A DNA stretch of 64,000 nt from Episyrphus balteatus (taxonomy: Eukaryota > Arthropoda > Insecta > Diptera > Syrphidae): contig NC_079134.1 in assembly GCF_945859705.1 (NCBI RefSeq), forward strand, positions 30,599,636 through 30,663,635, given 5' to 3'. The position numbers and the translations under genes were made by a program. The notes below the pieces were generated by a model, which was given only the letters and a program-made list of their open reading frames with translations, was not told the DNA's origin and did not search any database. Within the stretch, counting starts at the first letter, position 1. Each line of letters begins with the position of its first letter. This document shows positions 21,541 to 31,860 of this stretch, one piece after another.

Positions 21541-22060
21541 GAAAATATTGATCGCGATTTTTGTTGTTGCAAAAAAAAATCAACTTTTCAGTCAAATTTT
21601 AATAAGATTTTTAGCCCAGTAATTTTAGGCATTTTTTACCCCAAACTGCGGAAAAATTTCTACTGGGCTCGATTTTGGTATAGACCTTCGTTACCGCGTT
21701 GTTATGAAGATGTGAAAAATCGACATTGATATCGCGTCCGCGTTAGATGTTATAGAGGTCAAAAGGTCACGAAAATCGCATATATCTCGTGACCTGTTGC
21801 TCGGAGGTCAGTAGGGGTCTATAGGAAATCTGTTTGTCATAATATTATCTACAAATATTGCCTTATACATTTTTCTGTAAATCCAACCGATTTCGGAATA
21901 GAGCTGTTTCAAGCGTAGGCATAATACATGATACGTAATAATAGGTTTGTTCTATTTAAGAGTGAATAATTCAGTATTTGAATACTGAAAAATACATGTG
22001 TAATCTCTTTTGCTTTTTATTAATACGTTTTTATAAGTTTCCACTTGTAATCGATATTCA

Positions 22061-22130
22061 AACTAACTTACTAACTTACTTACTAACTAACTAACTAACT
22101 AACTAAGTTACTTAGCTACTAACTAACTAT
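22061..22130. repeat. Degenerate (ACTA)n simple repeat
   Basis: ACTAACTTACTAACTTACT followed by about five ACTA units and degenerate copies. Confidence 0.85.
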
Positions 22131-22931
22131 TTAATAAAATGACCTCTATAACTTCATAACAACCGTAACGAAGGTCTATAAAAAAATCGAGCCCAGTAGG
22201 AATTTTTCCGCAGATAAAACCTAAAATTACTGGACTATTTCTCTATAAAAATAATAAGAAATCTCCTTAAAAAAACCTTATTAATCGTTGATTTTAATAA
22301 GATTTCCTTATGAAATGTATGGACGGTAAAACAATATGGCAATCTGTTAGTTTTTAGCGGGTCATATTTTTCTCTGTGTACATCAAAAACTGTATATTTA
22401 TGATGCTTATAGACACGATGTTCACCCTAAGACCAATATATTTGGCTATTTCGTTTTATATCTTGTCCATAGCGCATATGGAGTCATCAGCAACAGCTGT
22501 CTTCTTTGATTTCAGCTTCCTTATGATAACCTTGCACTAACTTTGCCAGGTTACCTTGTTAACCTTTCTGTGGCTGACTGATAAAATAGTGATCCTCATT
22601 GTCAATCAACTCATTTTCGAAATATTCTCTTCATATGAGTATTTAATACCTGTAGTAAGGATCCTATAAGAGCTCCTACAAAGAAGTAACCTTTGTAACC
22701 TTTGGACGTAGAAAGCCCAAAATTGTAAGATATGTTTTTAATACTTAATAAACATAAACATAACAAAAACCTTTTACTGATATTTAAATTGCATATCTGA
22801 AGGTTGTATTAATACTTAAACAGTCTTTTGACAAAGTCTTATGAAATCCCAAAACACTGAAATCATACCATTTCCAATACGTGAGCCTTAAAATATTTTG
22901 GAAGTATGAAAAAAAAAATCAAGACGTTTGC

Positions 22932-23059
22932 CTGCAGTCTTGCTCCTTATCATTGTCAGAGGAACCACCATGTAGTCATCCAGTAGCTCTCCTTCGTCAC
23001 TGAAGCGATTATAGCAGACAAGACGACCTAACATGTAGGCAGTAGCGGCTGTCAAAAGA
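22932..23059 (-). CDS. Candidate internal exon of unknown gene
   Basis: On the minus strand a strong 3' splice site (a pyrimidine tract ending TTTTTTTCAG at 23060) precedes a single open frame, LLTAATAYMLGRLVCYNRF followed by SDEGELLDDYMVVPLTMIR and SKTAGKR. Base composition is near 48% GC against roughly 30% around it, and the other two frames are closed. A downstream donor is not clear: CTGCAG followed by GCAAAC at 22932/22931 would be a GC-AG type site. The peptide is not recognised. It could be a real exon, an exon relic or a chance frame. Confidence 0.3.
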
Positions 23060-23166
23060 CTGAAAAAAAGAAAAAAATCAGAAAGTAAACGAAGGATATA
23101 TTCGCTTTACAAGGAACATTTTTCTTTCTAACACTCTCCTCAAGTCTATATATATCCTTCAAGCTC

Positions 23167-23185
23167 ACACACACACACACACACT
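23167..23185. repeat. (CA)n microsatellite
   Basis: Uninterrupted CA run of about 19 bp. Confidence 0.9.
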
Positions 23186-24770
23186 ATGTACTTTATATGA
23201 TAAGAATTAATACGTTAGTTTGACCTTTTTTGAGACACCCGACACGGTTTTTCCTCGGGAATCTTTTTTTCCGAAGCAAAATTTATTTCTTTTATTTTTT
23301 TCTTAGTACTTTTATCCCGCTCGAAGGACCAAGTTTTTCCTTATTTTACAATTTTCTTTCTCTCTATGTATCGATCTGATGATGGGTATATAGAATGGGG
23401 TTATATTTTTTAACCAATCTGGCTATCGCTCTTCTTTTGTCTGGCGGTCCTGGGTCCTAACCTACTGATTAGTTGGAGAGGCGAAACGATTGCAATGTGG
23501 CTAAGATAAAGAATTTGATTGGAATTGAACACAGGAATCCGTTTCGTCTGTTTGGCAAAACGTTCCTTCGTTTGTTGAATTTTCCTTTACTGTTTTTTTT
23601 TTTTTTTTTATATTTCCTCAAATAACTGTCTGATTGAACTGAAAACATTCTTTCATGCGAAAATACTGAAATACTGTGCCAGGACGACATACAACGAACT
23701 AGAGATGATGATTATTGTAGTGTGGTGATGGATTGTGATGAGGTGGTGAAAGAAGTAGCAAACTAGCTAGTATCCTTATATTGCAACGGATGCAGTGGCA
23801 GAAAACAGTTGGTGGATTGTATGAGGATATGTACGTTTTGGATGAGACAAAAAGCCCTCGCTTCATGTGGCAACTACTGGCAATCTGTTGCGGAGTGATC
23901 GATTTCTCATGAATTCAACATGCCAAAGGACATAACGCAAACAAGGAGCCGAACAATGGAAAAATATTCACATACGTAAGAGACAAGTTGAATATACACA
24001 TTGGCAAGTTATATGCTGTTGATGGTGGTTTGGTAAAAACATCGGTGGAAAATTGAAAATATTTTCTCTTATCTTTGTACGATTATCTGCGAAGTGCGAA
24101 ATGAGTCAATTTTCCATTTTGAGAGGAAGAAAAACCATGAAATTGCTGCGACCAACTGACTGATCGACTGACGACGACGCACAACGGAAACGACAGCACT
24201 GGCGATATGATGACGGAATAAGGAATTTCAGATTCATGCGGTGAAATTGGTTGATGGTTGAGTATAGTTGTCGGAACTGAACATTTTCACCAAAAGTAGT
24301 TACATATACAAATAAGTGCTGAGATTTTGATTTGTTGGAAAACGTGATGACGAGAAGATACGAATATCGTGCATCAGGAAGCAGAAAATGATGTATGTTT
24401 TTTTAATAGGAAGAGTATTTTTGTCAAGTTGAGGTTAAGTGTCATGAATGAGTTGAATATTTGACACTGAAGTATATTCAATCGTTTTTCGAGGTCTTTG
24501 ATGATGAGTGAAAGTTCAGAAGTGGATGATTTTGATTTTGTGAAAATTATTTCACAATCTGTGTCTAAGCTGATTAAGGAAACGTGCTTTGTTGATAGTG
24601 GTTTGGTTGTTATCAAAATCGATTGGAAGCTTTTTCTATAGAATTGATTTTCTATAGAATTGATAACGTCATGCTTTTGTTAAAAAAAAAAAAACGATTT
24701 AAAAATTATTTATTTGTCAACTTTCTTGTAAAAAATTTATAAGACAATTATTCTTATAGTAAAGTACTTA

Positions 24771-25710
24771 CAGTACCTTGCCATATTATTAGGCCCAAGC
24801 GAAAAAAATACAATTTTTTGGTTCATGTTGCTGAATTTTTAAAGTTTTATCGAAAAATCTCAATTTTTTTTTTTGTCTCATTTACTTACACTTATCATGT
24901 AGATACGGATTGACTAAAAAAAAAATTAAAGAATTGACACTTTTTCATAAAAAATTACATACAAAAGGTGAAAAGCCCCAAAAGACGTTTTCTATGGAAT
25001 TCATGCCTAGAAAATTACCAGACCGGTCTAATACTAAAATTTTTGTACCTAGGAATAAAGTGACATTCTAAACTTTATGGCAAGGACCTCATCTTGCATA
25101 AATATAGAAGCTCTGATCGTCTGGACAGTACGTAATATTCTAAGATTTGTGGTTGTTTTTTCTTTCTTATAAGATCAGATCAGAAGAGCAATTCACAGTT
25201 CGTTATTACAATAACAAAACATCCTCTGATCATTATTGGGTATTCTGCTATCTCAGGAAAAGGATAAGGTTCCTTTTATATTGTGGAAAACGCCCTTACT
25301 CCAGACCAATACAAAAAGGTGCTTAAGAACGTTTTAATTCTACGATTTCGAAATATGCTCGAGGCTCGAAGCTTCTATATTTATGTAAAATTGGGTTCTT
25401 GCCATAAAGTAAAGAATGCCACGTTATTCCTTGGTACAAAAATGTATTTATTAGACCGGTCTAGTAATTTTCTAGGCATGAATTCCATAGAAAACGTCTT
25501 TTTGGGCTTTCCACCTTTTGGACCTTGTTTTTTATGAAAAATTATCAATTCTTTAACTTTTTCTTAGTCAATCCGTATCTACATGATAAGTGTAAGTAAT
25601 TAAGACAAAAAAAAATTTGACATATTTCGACAAAAACTTTAAATATTCAGCAACATGAACCAAAAAATTGTATTTTTTTCGCTTGGGCCTAATAATATGG
25701 CAAGGTACTG
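24771..25710. mobile_element. Tc1/mariner deletion derivative, long inverted repeats, TA target
   Basis: The element starts CAGTACCTTGCCATATTATT and ends with the exact inverse, and is flanked by TA at 24769-24770 and 25711-25712. CAGT termini and TA duplications are diagnostic of Tc1-like elements. The inverted arms extend about 340 bp (24771-25115 and 25362-25710) with moderate divergence, including an internal AGACCGGTCTA block. The 245-bp centre keeps a fragment of transposase. At 940 bp it lacks most of the roughly 1-kb transposase gene of a full element, so it is a non-autonomous, decayed copy. Confidence 0.85.
25223..25372 (+). pseudogene. Tc1-like transposase fragment
   Basis: The frame reads IIIGYSAISGKG, an in-frame TAA at 25265, GSFYIVENALTPDQYKK and VLKNVLILRFRNML. 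The order G-x-x-S-x-K-G, then V-E/G-x-x-x-x-x-x-Y-x-x-x-L-x-N-x-L-I is the pattern between the second and third catalytic blocks of Tc1-family transposases. No DDE residue lies inside the fragment. The stop and the short length make it non-functional. Confidence 0.5.
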
Positions 25711-25712
25711 TA

Positions 25713-26869
25713 AGCTAAAGATTAAGACCTTACATACATATTTATATCTGTATGTTTTGTAGAAAAACGGAATAACTTTTTGAATCCAATTATAATTTAC
25801 AAGAAAAAGCTTAAAAAAACGTTATTTTATTCTTTTCTCATTATATCAATTTTTTTATATAAAAAGGTTAGAATAAAATTACACCATTGAAAAGCTTACC
25901 AATTTTCCTAAAGAAGAAAGCCATACTTACTTATTCTTACAATCCACATAAAGTATAAAAATAATTTATTGAAAACAATAATTTTTGATAAAAAAAAAAG
26001 CAAAGAAATTATATATTTCTTTTTTCAAACCTATTAAATTCATTTTTTTTTCTATGACAACCTATAATAAATTTTATATTATGTGAAAGCTTATTAATTC
26101 ACCTTCCATATAATCCTCCAATCATATTTCTACGATGCTTACAAAAAATGTAAGAGTTTTTATTATTGTTTTTAGTTGTACAAAGATTCAGTTCGATATG
26201 ATAATTGGAAGTAGGTCAAAATTAAGTTTCAAGATTTTATTACATTGTTAGTTAGTTAGTTAGTTATAACTTTAGTTAGTTATAAGTGAAGATTATTAAA
26301 AAAAGGCCATTAAAACAGCAGATTCCTTCAAAAATAAATAAATAAATGTATGCTGCACAAAATGGACAAGGGTATTACTATGTTTGGAAACTGGTTAATA
26401 TGAAACAGTAACACGGCACTTCTCAATTTTGGATAGGATCCAAGAAAGAAGTGTTTGGGAATCGGGCTTTGGTAACGCTCCTTAATTAAACAGCGGCCAA
26501 AATCTGAATTTCTTGCAGTTCTCTGTGTAGGAGTTTCTAAAAACCTAGCTTTTGGAATAGAGAATCGAGTTGAGCTGTCTTTAAATGACTATGTGCCACG
26601 ATGGTAACAAAAATGGACTCAGTTATTTGTTATTGGAAACCATGGTGTTGGCACCTGGAATGTCATTGGGAGTACCATTTGGTGATTTTTGCAATACTTT
26701 CTGTCTTTTTATTGAAAAGTACCATATTGAAAACTGAAGAAATTGATAAATAGCTAAACCGTAAAACGTGTAAGAACTTATCTATAAATGTTTAATTTGT
26801 CATCAAAACCATAAATAAAATGAATCATTGGCTTTTTGGGACCAATTGCAAATTTTACTGTCTCTTCGA
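25713..26869. other. Intergenic with dispersed-repeat fragment
   Basis: Positions 25940-26060 (AAAGTATAAAAATAATTTAT and following A/T-rich blocks) match 20750-20830 in inverted orientation, so this is an interspersed family. GTTAGTTA simple repeats lie near 26248-26285. No gene is seen. Confidence 0.45.
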
Positions 26870-27685
26870 AAAAAACACCTTTTTACCAAATTTTTATTTA
26901 CCAAATTTCATTAGGGTGGCCCATCATTTTTGTTTTCACTCAAAAAAACACCCTTTTAACCATGATATTTTTATAAACACTTTAGATTCTTGTTTCTTAT
27001 CTTAAAAGTAACATAATTGCTAAATTTCAATAGGGTACCACTAATAATACTCTAGTATTACAGACTTTTTCAAATGTATCCATATTTTCTTTTCTTCTAA
27101 AAAAAACACCCTTTTACATGAAAAAAATTTATAGACTTACATTATTCGTAATTCCCATTGGAAAGAGAACATATTTAATGAATTTCGTAAGGGTACCATT
27201 GATTTTATCGGACTTAACGCGGATTTTTCCCTATTTCCAAAAAAAAAAAACACCTTTTAACCTAAAATATTTGTATAGACTGTTCGGGTTCCTGGTTTCT
27301 GTTATAAATGAAATATATTTACCAAATTTCATTGGTGTAACAATTTTTTCCTAGTTTTTGTGGTACTAATTCCGAATTTCATCATTTCTTAAAAAAAAAA
27401 ACACCCTTTTACTCAGGATAATTTTGTACACTTTATAAATTCTTAATTCTTATACCAACCAAGTTTTAAAAATTAATCAAATTTAAGTCAGCTGTTATGA
27501 TACCTTCCTCACACACAACTTAACCCATCAAAAAACACCCTTTCACCAAAAATAATTTTAAGAACTTTATGAATCCTTTGTCCCTGCTTTATCTAAAACC
27601 TTCATCCCGAATTTCATCAGTGTAGCATGTTTTTCCCATGGGTTTCGGTTATATTTTACCTGTTGAGGTCAAAAAACAAGCGCCC
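26870..27685. repeat. Degenerate tandem repeat, period about 145 bp
   Basis: The block ACACCCTTTTAC preceded by an A-run recurs at 26875, 26948, 27106, 27250, 27401 and 27535, with a weaker copy near 27672. Between copies TATAGACTTTA-like, GATTCTTGTTTCTTAT-like and ACCAAATTTCATTAGGGTA-like blocks recur in the same order. Spacings are 73, 158, 144, 151, 134 and about 137. Two frames appear as short peptides only because of the repeat. Confidence 0.75.
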
Positions 27686-29867
27686 TTGTTTTCAATCGGC
27701 TATAACTTTTCTAAGAGCAATAGTATTGACTTTATTTTTATGTCATTAGATTCAGAATTAAAAAAATACCTTGAAAACATATGTCATATGATGATATTCA
27801 ACAAACGAAAAACTGTACTACTTATAAAAAAGCCCCTCACGAAATGGCCCCCGAGTAAGGACAAAAAATAACTTTAAGTTAAAAAAAGCTTCAAAACTGA
27901 AATAGAGTAATGTGTCAATAGACACTGAATTTCAATTTTGAAAATCAATAAAATTTCATTACTTATCCGAAAAAAAAAAAACGAACTCGGTCACTTAGTC
28001 AAATCGCTTGGAAACCTGGCTGATTTTAACGATAGTTTTAATAAATTTTCATGAAAAATATTTGCCCACTCACTCAGAGTTTATAGCTAGACTCTTGCAC
28101 TCCATCCTCTTTTTTTACGAAAATCCACATATGTGTATTCGATGTGATCCACTCAAATGTTTAAAAAAAATCAGTTTCGAAAAGTAATTGTGGTTTGTTA
28201 AAGATCCCTATATTTTTGGATACAACATCTTACCACAAAAAACATCAAAACCATAAGACCTTGCTTCTGAAAAATGTTTAACATTCAATTTTTATCTAAT
28301 AGAAATATCCCATAGGTAGCTAGCTATTATCAATTTTTGTTTTGGTCTAGAACAAACTTTCATAATAACTCTTTTGATTTTGGACTCTCATAGCCCCATT
28401 TTTTTTTAGGAACAACTTTAATAACCACTTCATAATAATATAGCCTCTTCATTGTTAATATTTTTGACCCTCTTACTTTTCAAAACATGCATTAACTTTA
28501 AATTACAAAAATTTTGCTGTTTTTATTACTTTCAAAAAACTTCAAACTCCCATTTAGTAGAAATTTTCAAAAAATTATCTCACTAAAATCTCCATTTTCC
28601 AAACACTTGGCGGTCATTAAAACAAAATGCTTTATTATCCCTTATCCTCACATTAAATTGAACCTGCTGCTTTTTAAATTCGATGGTTCTTGAATGAATA
28701 TAACGGTTTGCACACAGGAATGGTTCCCATCATCATACCAAAATACAAAACCTCGCTCGCTATCCTCTTTCCCTCATTAATGGAGAATATACATCTGACA
28801 TGTTTCTCCCATTTACCTATTCAACTGCCTATTCATATTTCTAGGCCGTTTCCTACGTATGTGCGGATGTTACTGCTCCATTGCTATGCCATAACACTTC
28901 CGTTAAATTCTATATATACGAGGAGGAAAATAAAATAAAAAAAAAAAAAAATCTGCCAAAATGCCTACAAGCCACGCATACATCGCAGGAGCATACATAT
29001 TTCGTGCGTAGAAATAATAAAACACGCATATGCTCCATTTACAACCCACAACGGTATATACCTATGCTGAAGTACGACGACACGTAAAGAGTCCTCTATA
29101 GGGGCCAACGACGACAACGAGAACGATGACGACGACAAGAAACGTTAACCGAACCGAACAGGATTTACTCTTCCATCACAATGCTCCGAGCTTTCTTTTC
29201 TATTCGTTCACCAAAGTTCACAGTCACACAGACGATTATTTTCACGTGATTTCGGATTCTGTTCAGGTAACAACGTACACACAACAAAAAAAAACTTTTA
29301 TTTTTACCCGAGATTATGCCGTTATATTCTATCGAGGGGAATAATCCGGGCCAGGAAGTCAGGTAGCCAGATATACTTTACCTACCTATTTCTCGAACAA
29401 TAATGCTGCGAGTTCCGAGAGAAAGAAAACGATGGTTTTTGGTCGTAAGGATAAAGTTTAAAGAGCCCTATTCATCTCAATCAAAAGGGAATTAAGGGGA
29501 CAAACGTATTTTGGTAGTAAAGCATCAACTATCAATGTCCACCCTTCTTCTATTCTTTTTCTAATCAGTCAATTAATAAAAAAAAAGGGCGGGGAAGCTT
29601 AACTTGTTGCCCTTACAGTCCAACGATTTTTAAAGGAAAATTAGTTTTTTCGATCAAAGTATCCAAATGAAAACTTACTATTGTGATACATTTTTTTTTT
29701 CAAATTCCGATCAACCTTACAAAAAAGTATAAATAAGTCAGTTGCTTGATTGATATGTATTTTAATATAGTCTGAAACTTGAATCCTTGGTCTTGTGTTT
29801 ACTGCTAGATATCATAAGTTAATATGCTTACCCACTCATTGAGCAAAATCTAAGTATGTAGGTACTC
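27686..29867. other. Intergenic, no gene seen
   Basis: The sequence is AT-rich to about 28680. From 28690 to 29350 composition is more balanced, with small frames on the plus strand (82, 68 and 72 codons) that lack domains. A GACGACGA-type triplet run occurs near 29109-29137. The second part could be regulatory or 5' leader DNA of a gene outside the window, but nothing specific can be shown. Confidence 0.4.
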
Positions 29868-30774
29868 TTTCTTCTTCTTCCTTTTTTCTGGGCGCTGTTA
29901 TGATCTCGATGTCGAGGGGATCATAACCTTCCCACGTTACTGCTTCACACTAGTGATCCGCCTGTGGGGTTCGCCGGGTTGACCTCAGAAATCGGCGGCA
30001 AGCCTCCCGGTTTTGTATTGTTCCGTTTCTGAGGCCAACTGAATGCTGGTGTTTTTGCATTTGCTTGTACCAGGAGTTTTTAGGCCTACTTTTCTTTTTA
30101 TTTCGTGTTGGAACGTTATATGATATTGCCTTTTTGACGGGGTTCTCAGGATCTCTCCTTTGAACATGGCAATACCAACTGAGTCGGTCGTGTTCAATTT
30201 TTTGGGAGATGGTATTTTTAACATGAAGGCTTCCTCGGATCTTTGTACTTCTAATTCTATCAAGCTTTGTTACTCCTGCTGTCATGCGAAGCATCTTCAT
30301 CTCAGCTGCCGTTAACTTACTCTCATACTTTTTGTACATTGTCCAACATTGTGAACCGTATGTGAGTGCTGGACGCACAACTGCGGTGTAGAGCCTTCCT
30401 TTCAGCTTAGGGGGCATTTTTCGATCACAGAAGATAGCAGAATTTTCCCGCCACTTAATCCACCCTACGCTTACGCGATGATTGATATCGTCATCACAAG
30501 TACCTTCGTTACTTATCATAGACCCCAGATATTTAAACTTTTCACACTTGGGAAGCACTACACCATTCAAATAAATGTCAGGAATAGGCCTGTGTGGATC
30601 AGAAAATGGGCAGCATAGGTATTCTGTCTTTTTCGCGCTTATGCGGTACCCACTACCTTCTAGAACATCCACCCATACATCAAGTGCTCGTTGCAGGGAT
30701 ATCGGGTCTTCACTTATGATGGCTCCATCGTCAGCAAAGAATAACTGATGCACTTTTGGGTCCGTCACTGTAGG
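29868..30774 (-). mobile_element. 3' part of RTE-type non-LTR retrotransposon
   Basis: The 5'-truncated element on the minus strand comprises the reverse transcriptase from the catalytic FADD onward, a short 3' untranslated region containing CATCGAGATCATAACAGCGC, and a GAAGAAGAAG-type simple tail (29868-29880 on the complement). Simple-repeat tails rather than poly-A are typical of RTE elements. It directly abuts the left arm of the foldback near 30800-30855. Confidence 0.8.
29950..30774 (-). CDS. RTE-type reverse transcriptase C-terminal fragment (5' partial)
   Basis: The frame is open to a stop at 29950 without interruption. It begins near the catalytic LFFADDGAI (Asp-Asp), then YLGSMISNEG, INHRVSVGWIKWR, LKGRLYTAVVRPALTYGSQ-CW, KMLRMTAGVT and HDRLSWYCHVQRR. 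These are characteristic of the thumb and C-terminal region of RTE/BovB-type proteins, and it ends with a TRRTP-like tail. The open frame continues upstream into non-element sequence up to 30894, adding about 40 unrelated codons. The N-terminal half with the first catalytic Asp is absent, so the protein cannot be active. Confidence 0.85.
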   Translation of the reverse strand, partial: PTVTDPKVHQLFFADDGAIISEDPISLQRALDVWVDVLEGSGYRISAKKTEYLCCPFSDPHRPIPDIYLNGVVLPKCEKFKYLGSMISNEGTCDDDINHRVSVGWIKWRENSAIFCDRKMPPKLKGRLYTAVVRPALTYGSQCWTMYKKYESKLTAAEMKMLRMTAGVTKLDRIRSTKIRGSLHVKNTISQKIEHDRLSWYCHVQRRDPENPVKKAISYNVPTRNKKKSRPKNSWYKQMQKHQHSVGLRNGTIQNREACRRFLRSTRRTPQADH

Positions 30775-31739
30775 TACTCCTATGTATTTTATTATATAAG
30801 TATTTGAAAAACCAGCCTTTTCATATTTCAATAGGTTTGTATATTTTTTACAACAAAAATAGGGGCTTTTGTTCAAAGAGAAATAAACAAACAACAGTTC
30901 GAGAAAATGTGTTTATTTTTGTTTGTATTTTTGGTCTGAAAACCCCTGTTTTGTTGAATTAAAATTGTAATATTTTTCGATCTAACTACAACTTTGGAAA
31001 CTTGTATACCTTTTTGAAAACTGCAATAATGGGACAAGTTTTTTAAAGTAATAAACCAGTGTCACACCATACAAATTTTTTTTCGATTTGTTGCTTTGAA
31101 ATAAATGTAAGAAATTGAATTTTGAGAAAACTTGGAACTGTTAATTAACTTTCAGCAAAATGGCGTATGAAATAAAAAATGTTTTGATTAATTAATTGTT
31201 TCTTATTATTGGACAATGTTTTAGTGAAAGAATAATAATAACCAAAAACCAATTGGGGGCGGAGGAAGCAAAATACTGTTGCAAAGTAGGAATTTTTCGA
31301 AACTTCACAAAAAATGCATTAATTCGAAAACCGTAAGGATTTGGGATGAACAAGTTACCAAATTCTGAGAGCCCTTAAGTTGGCCTATCAGCATATTTCG
31401 TTTGATCCATTACTTTTGGGACACCCTGTATAAAAAGGAGTATTTAGTAGTACACTGATACTGAGTTAATAACATTCCCTCTTGAAAATTCATAAAATAA
31501 ATATTTTTAATAATGCATGGTACACTAAAAGAACTGGGAACCACTAAGAAATAAAACTACTAAGGAAATGAAATTCCTTTCTCTACCTGATCACAGCTTT
31601 TAAATTGCAAATTTCGAAGAATTTAAAAGTCTTTCAAAACTCTTAAACAACGAAATGGCTATTTTTTAGATGACAGTAAAATATATATAAATTAATAACA
31701 AAAAAAAAAAACTAGTGGGTATACTGCAACCCCACTACT

Positions 31740-31860
31740 GCACTGTCCCATGAGACATATTTCATGAGACATGTCCCATGAGACATTTGTGTTGAGATAT
31801 TTCTCATGAGACATTTGCCATGAGACATTTCTCATGAGACATTTATCTAGAGACTTTATC
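31740..31860. repeat. Left transition array, CATGAGACATTTCT units
   Basis: The 14-bp units change stepwise from CATGAGACATTTCT through CTAGAGACATTTAT to CTATCCACATTTAT while keeping the same phase. The same gradient in reverse complement occurs at 37190-37305. Confidence 0.8.

Larger units (their letters stand above)
21326..22378. mobile_element. 1.05-kb inverted-repeat element with tRNA-like insert
   Basis: The left terminus CACAGAGAAAAATAGACC and the inverted right terminus CACAGAGAAAAATATGACC form the terminal repeat. Internal sequence is also inverted-repeated: 21590-21730 (TTAGCCCAGTAATTTTAGG and following) matches the reverse complement of about 22140-22235, including CTACTGGGCTCGAT and CTTCGTTACCGCG-like blocks. 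The loop carries a degenerate ACTAACT simple repeat (22061-22130). A tRNA-like segment lies at 21467-21540. No protein frame is recognisable, and no clean target duplication was found. Confidence 0.65.
22379..24768. other. Intergenic with possible host-gene traces
   Basis: No complete gene is seen. The block contains a candidate exon (22932-23059, minus), a CA microsatellite (23167-23185), and a 23700-24300 segment that is less A/T-rich and carries GTCAGTCGATCAGTCAGT-like initiator sequences on the minus strand near 24160, reminiscent of fly 5' leader DNA. A 17-bp direct duplication (TTTTCTATAGAATTGAT) lies at 24630-24665. The assignments are suggestive only. Confidence 0.35.

Noticed and set aside
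22390..22720. Possible reverse transcriptase relic on the minus strand (ADDSICAMDK, IGLRVN)
   Set aside because: The spacing between the ADD and the IGL motif is too short, several stops intervene, and the surrounding sequence lacks other conserved blocks.
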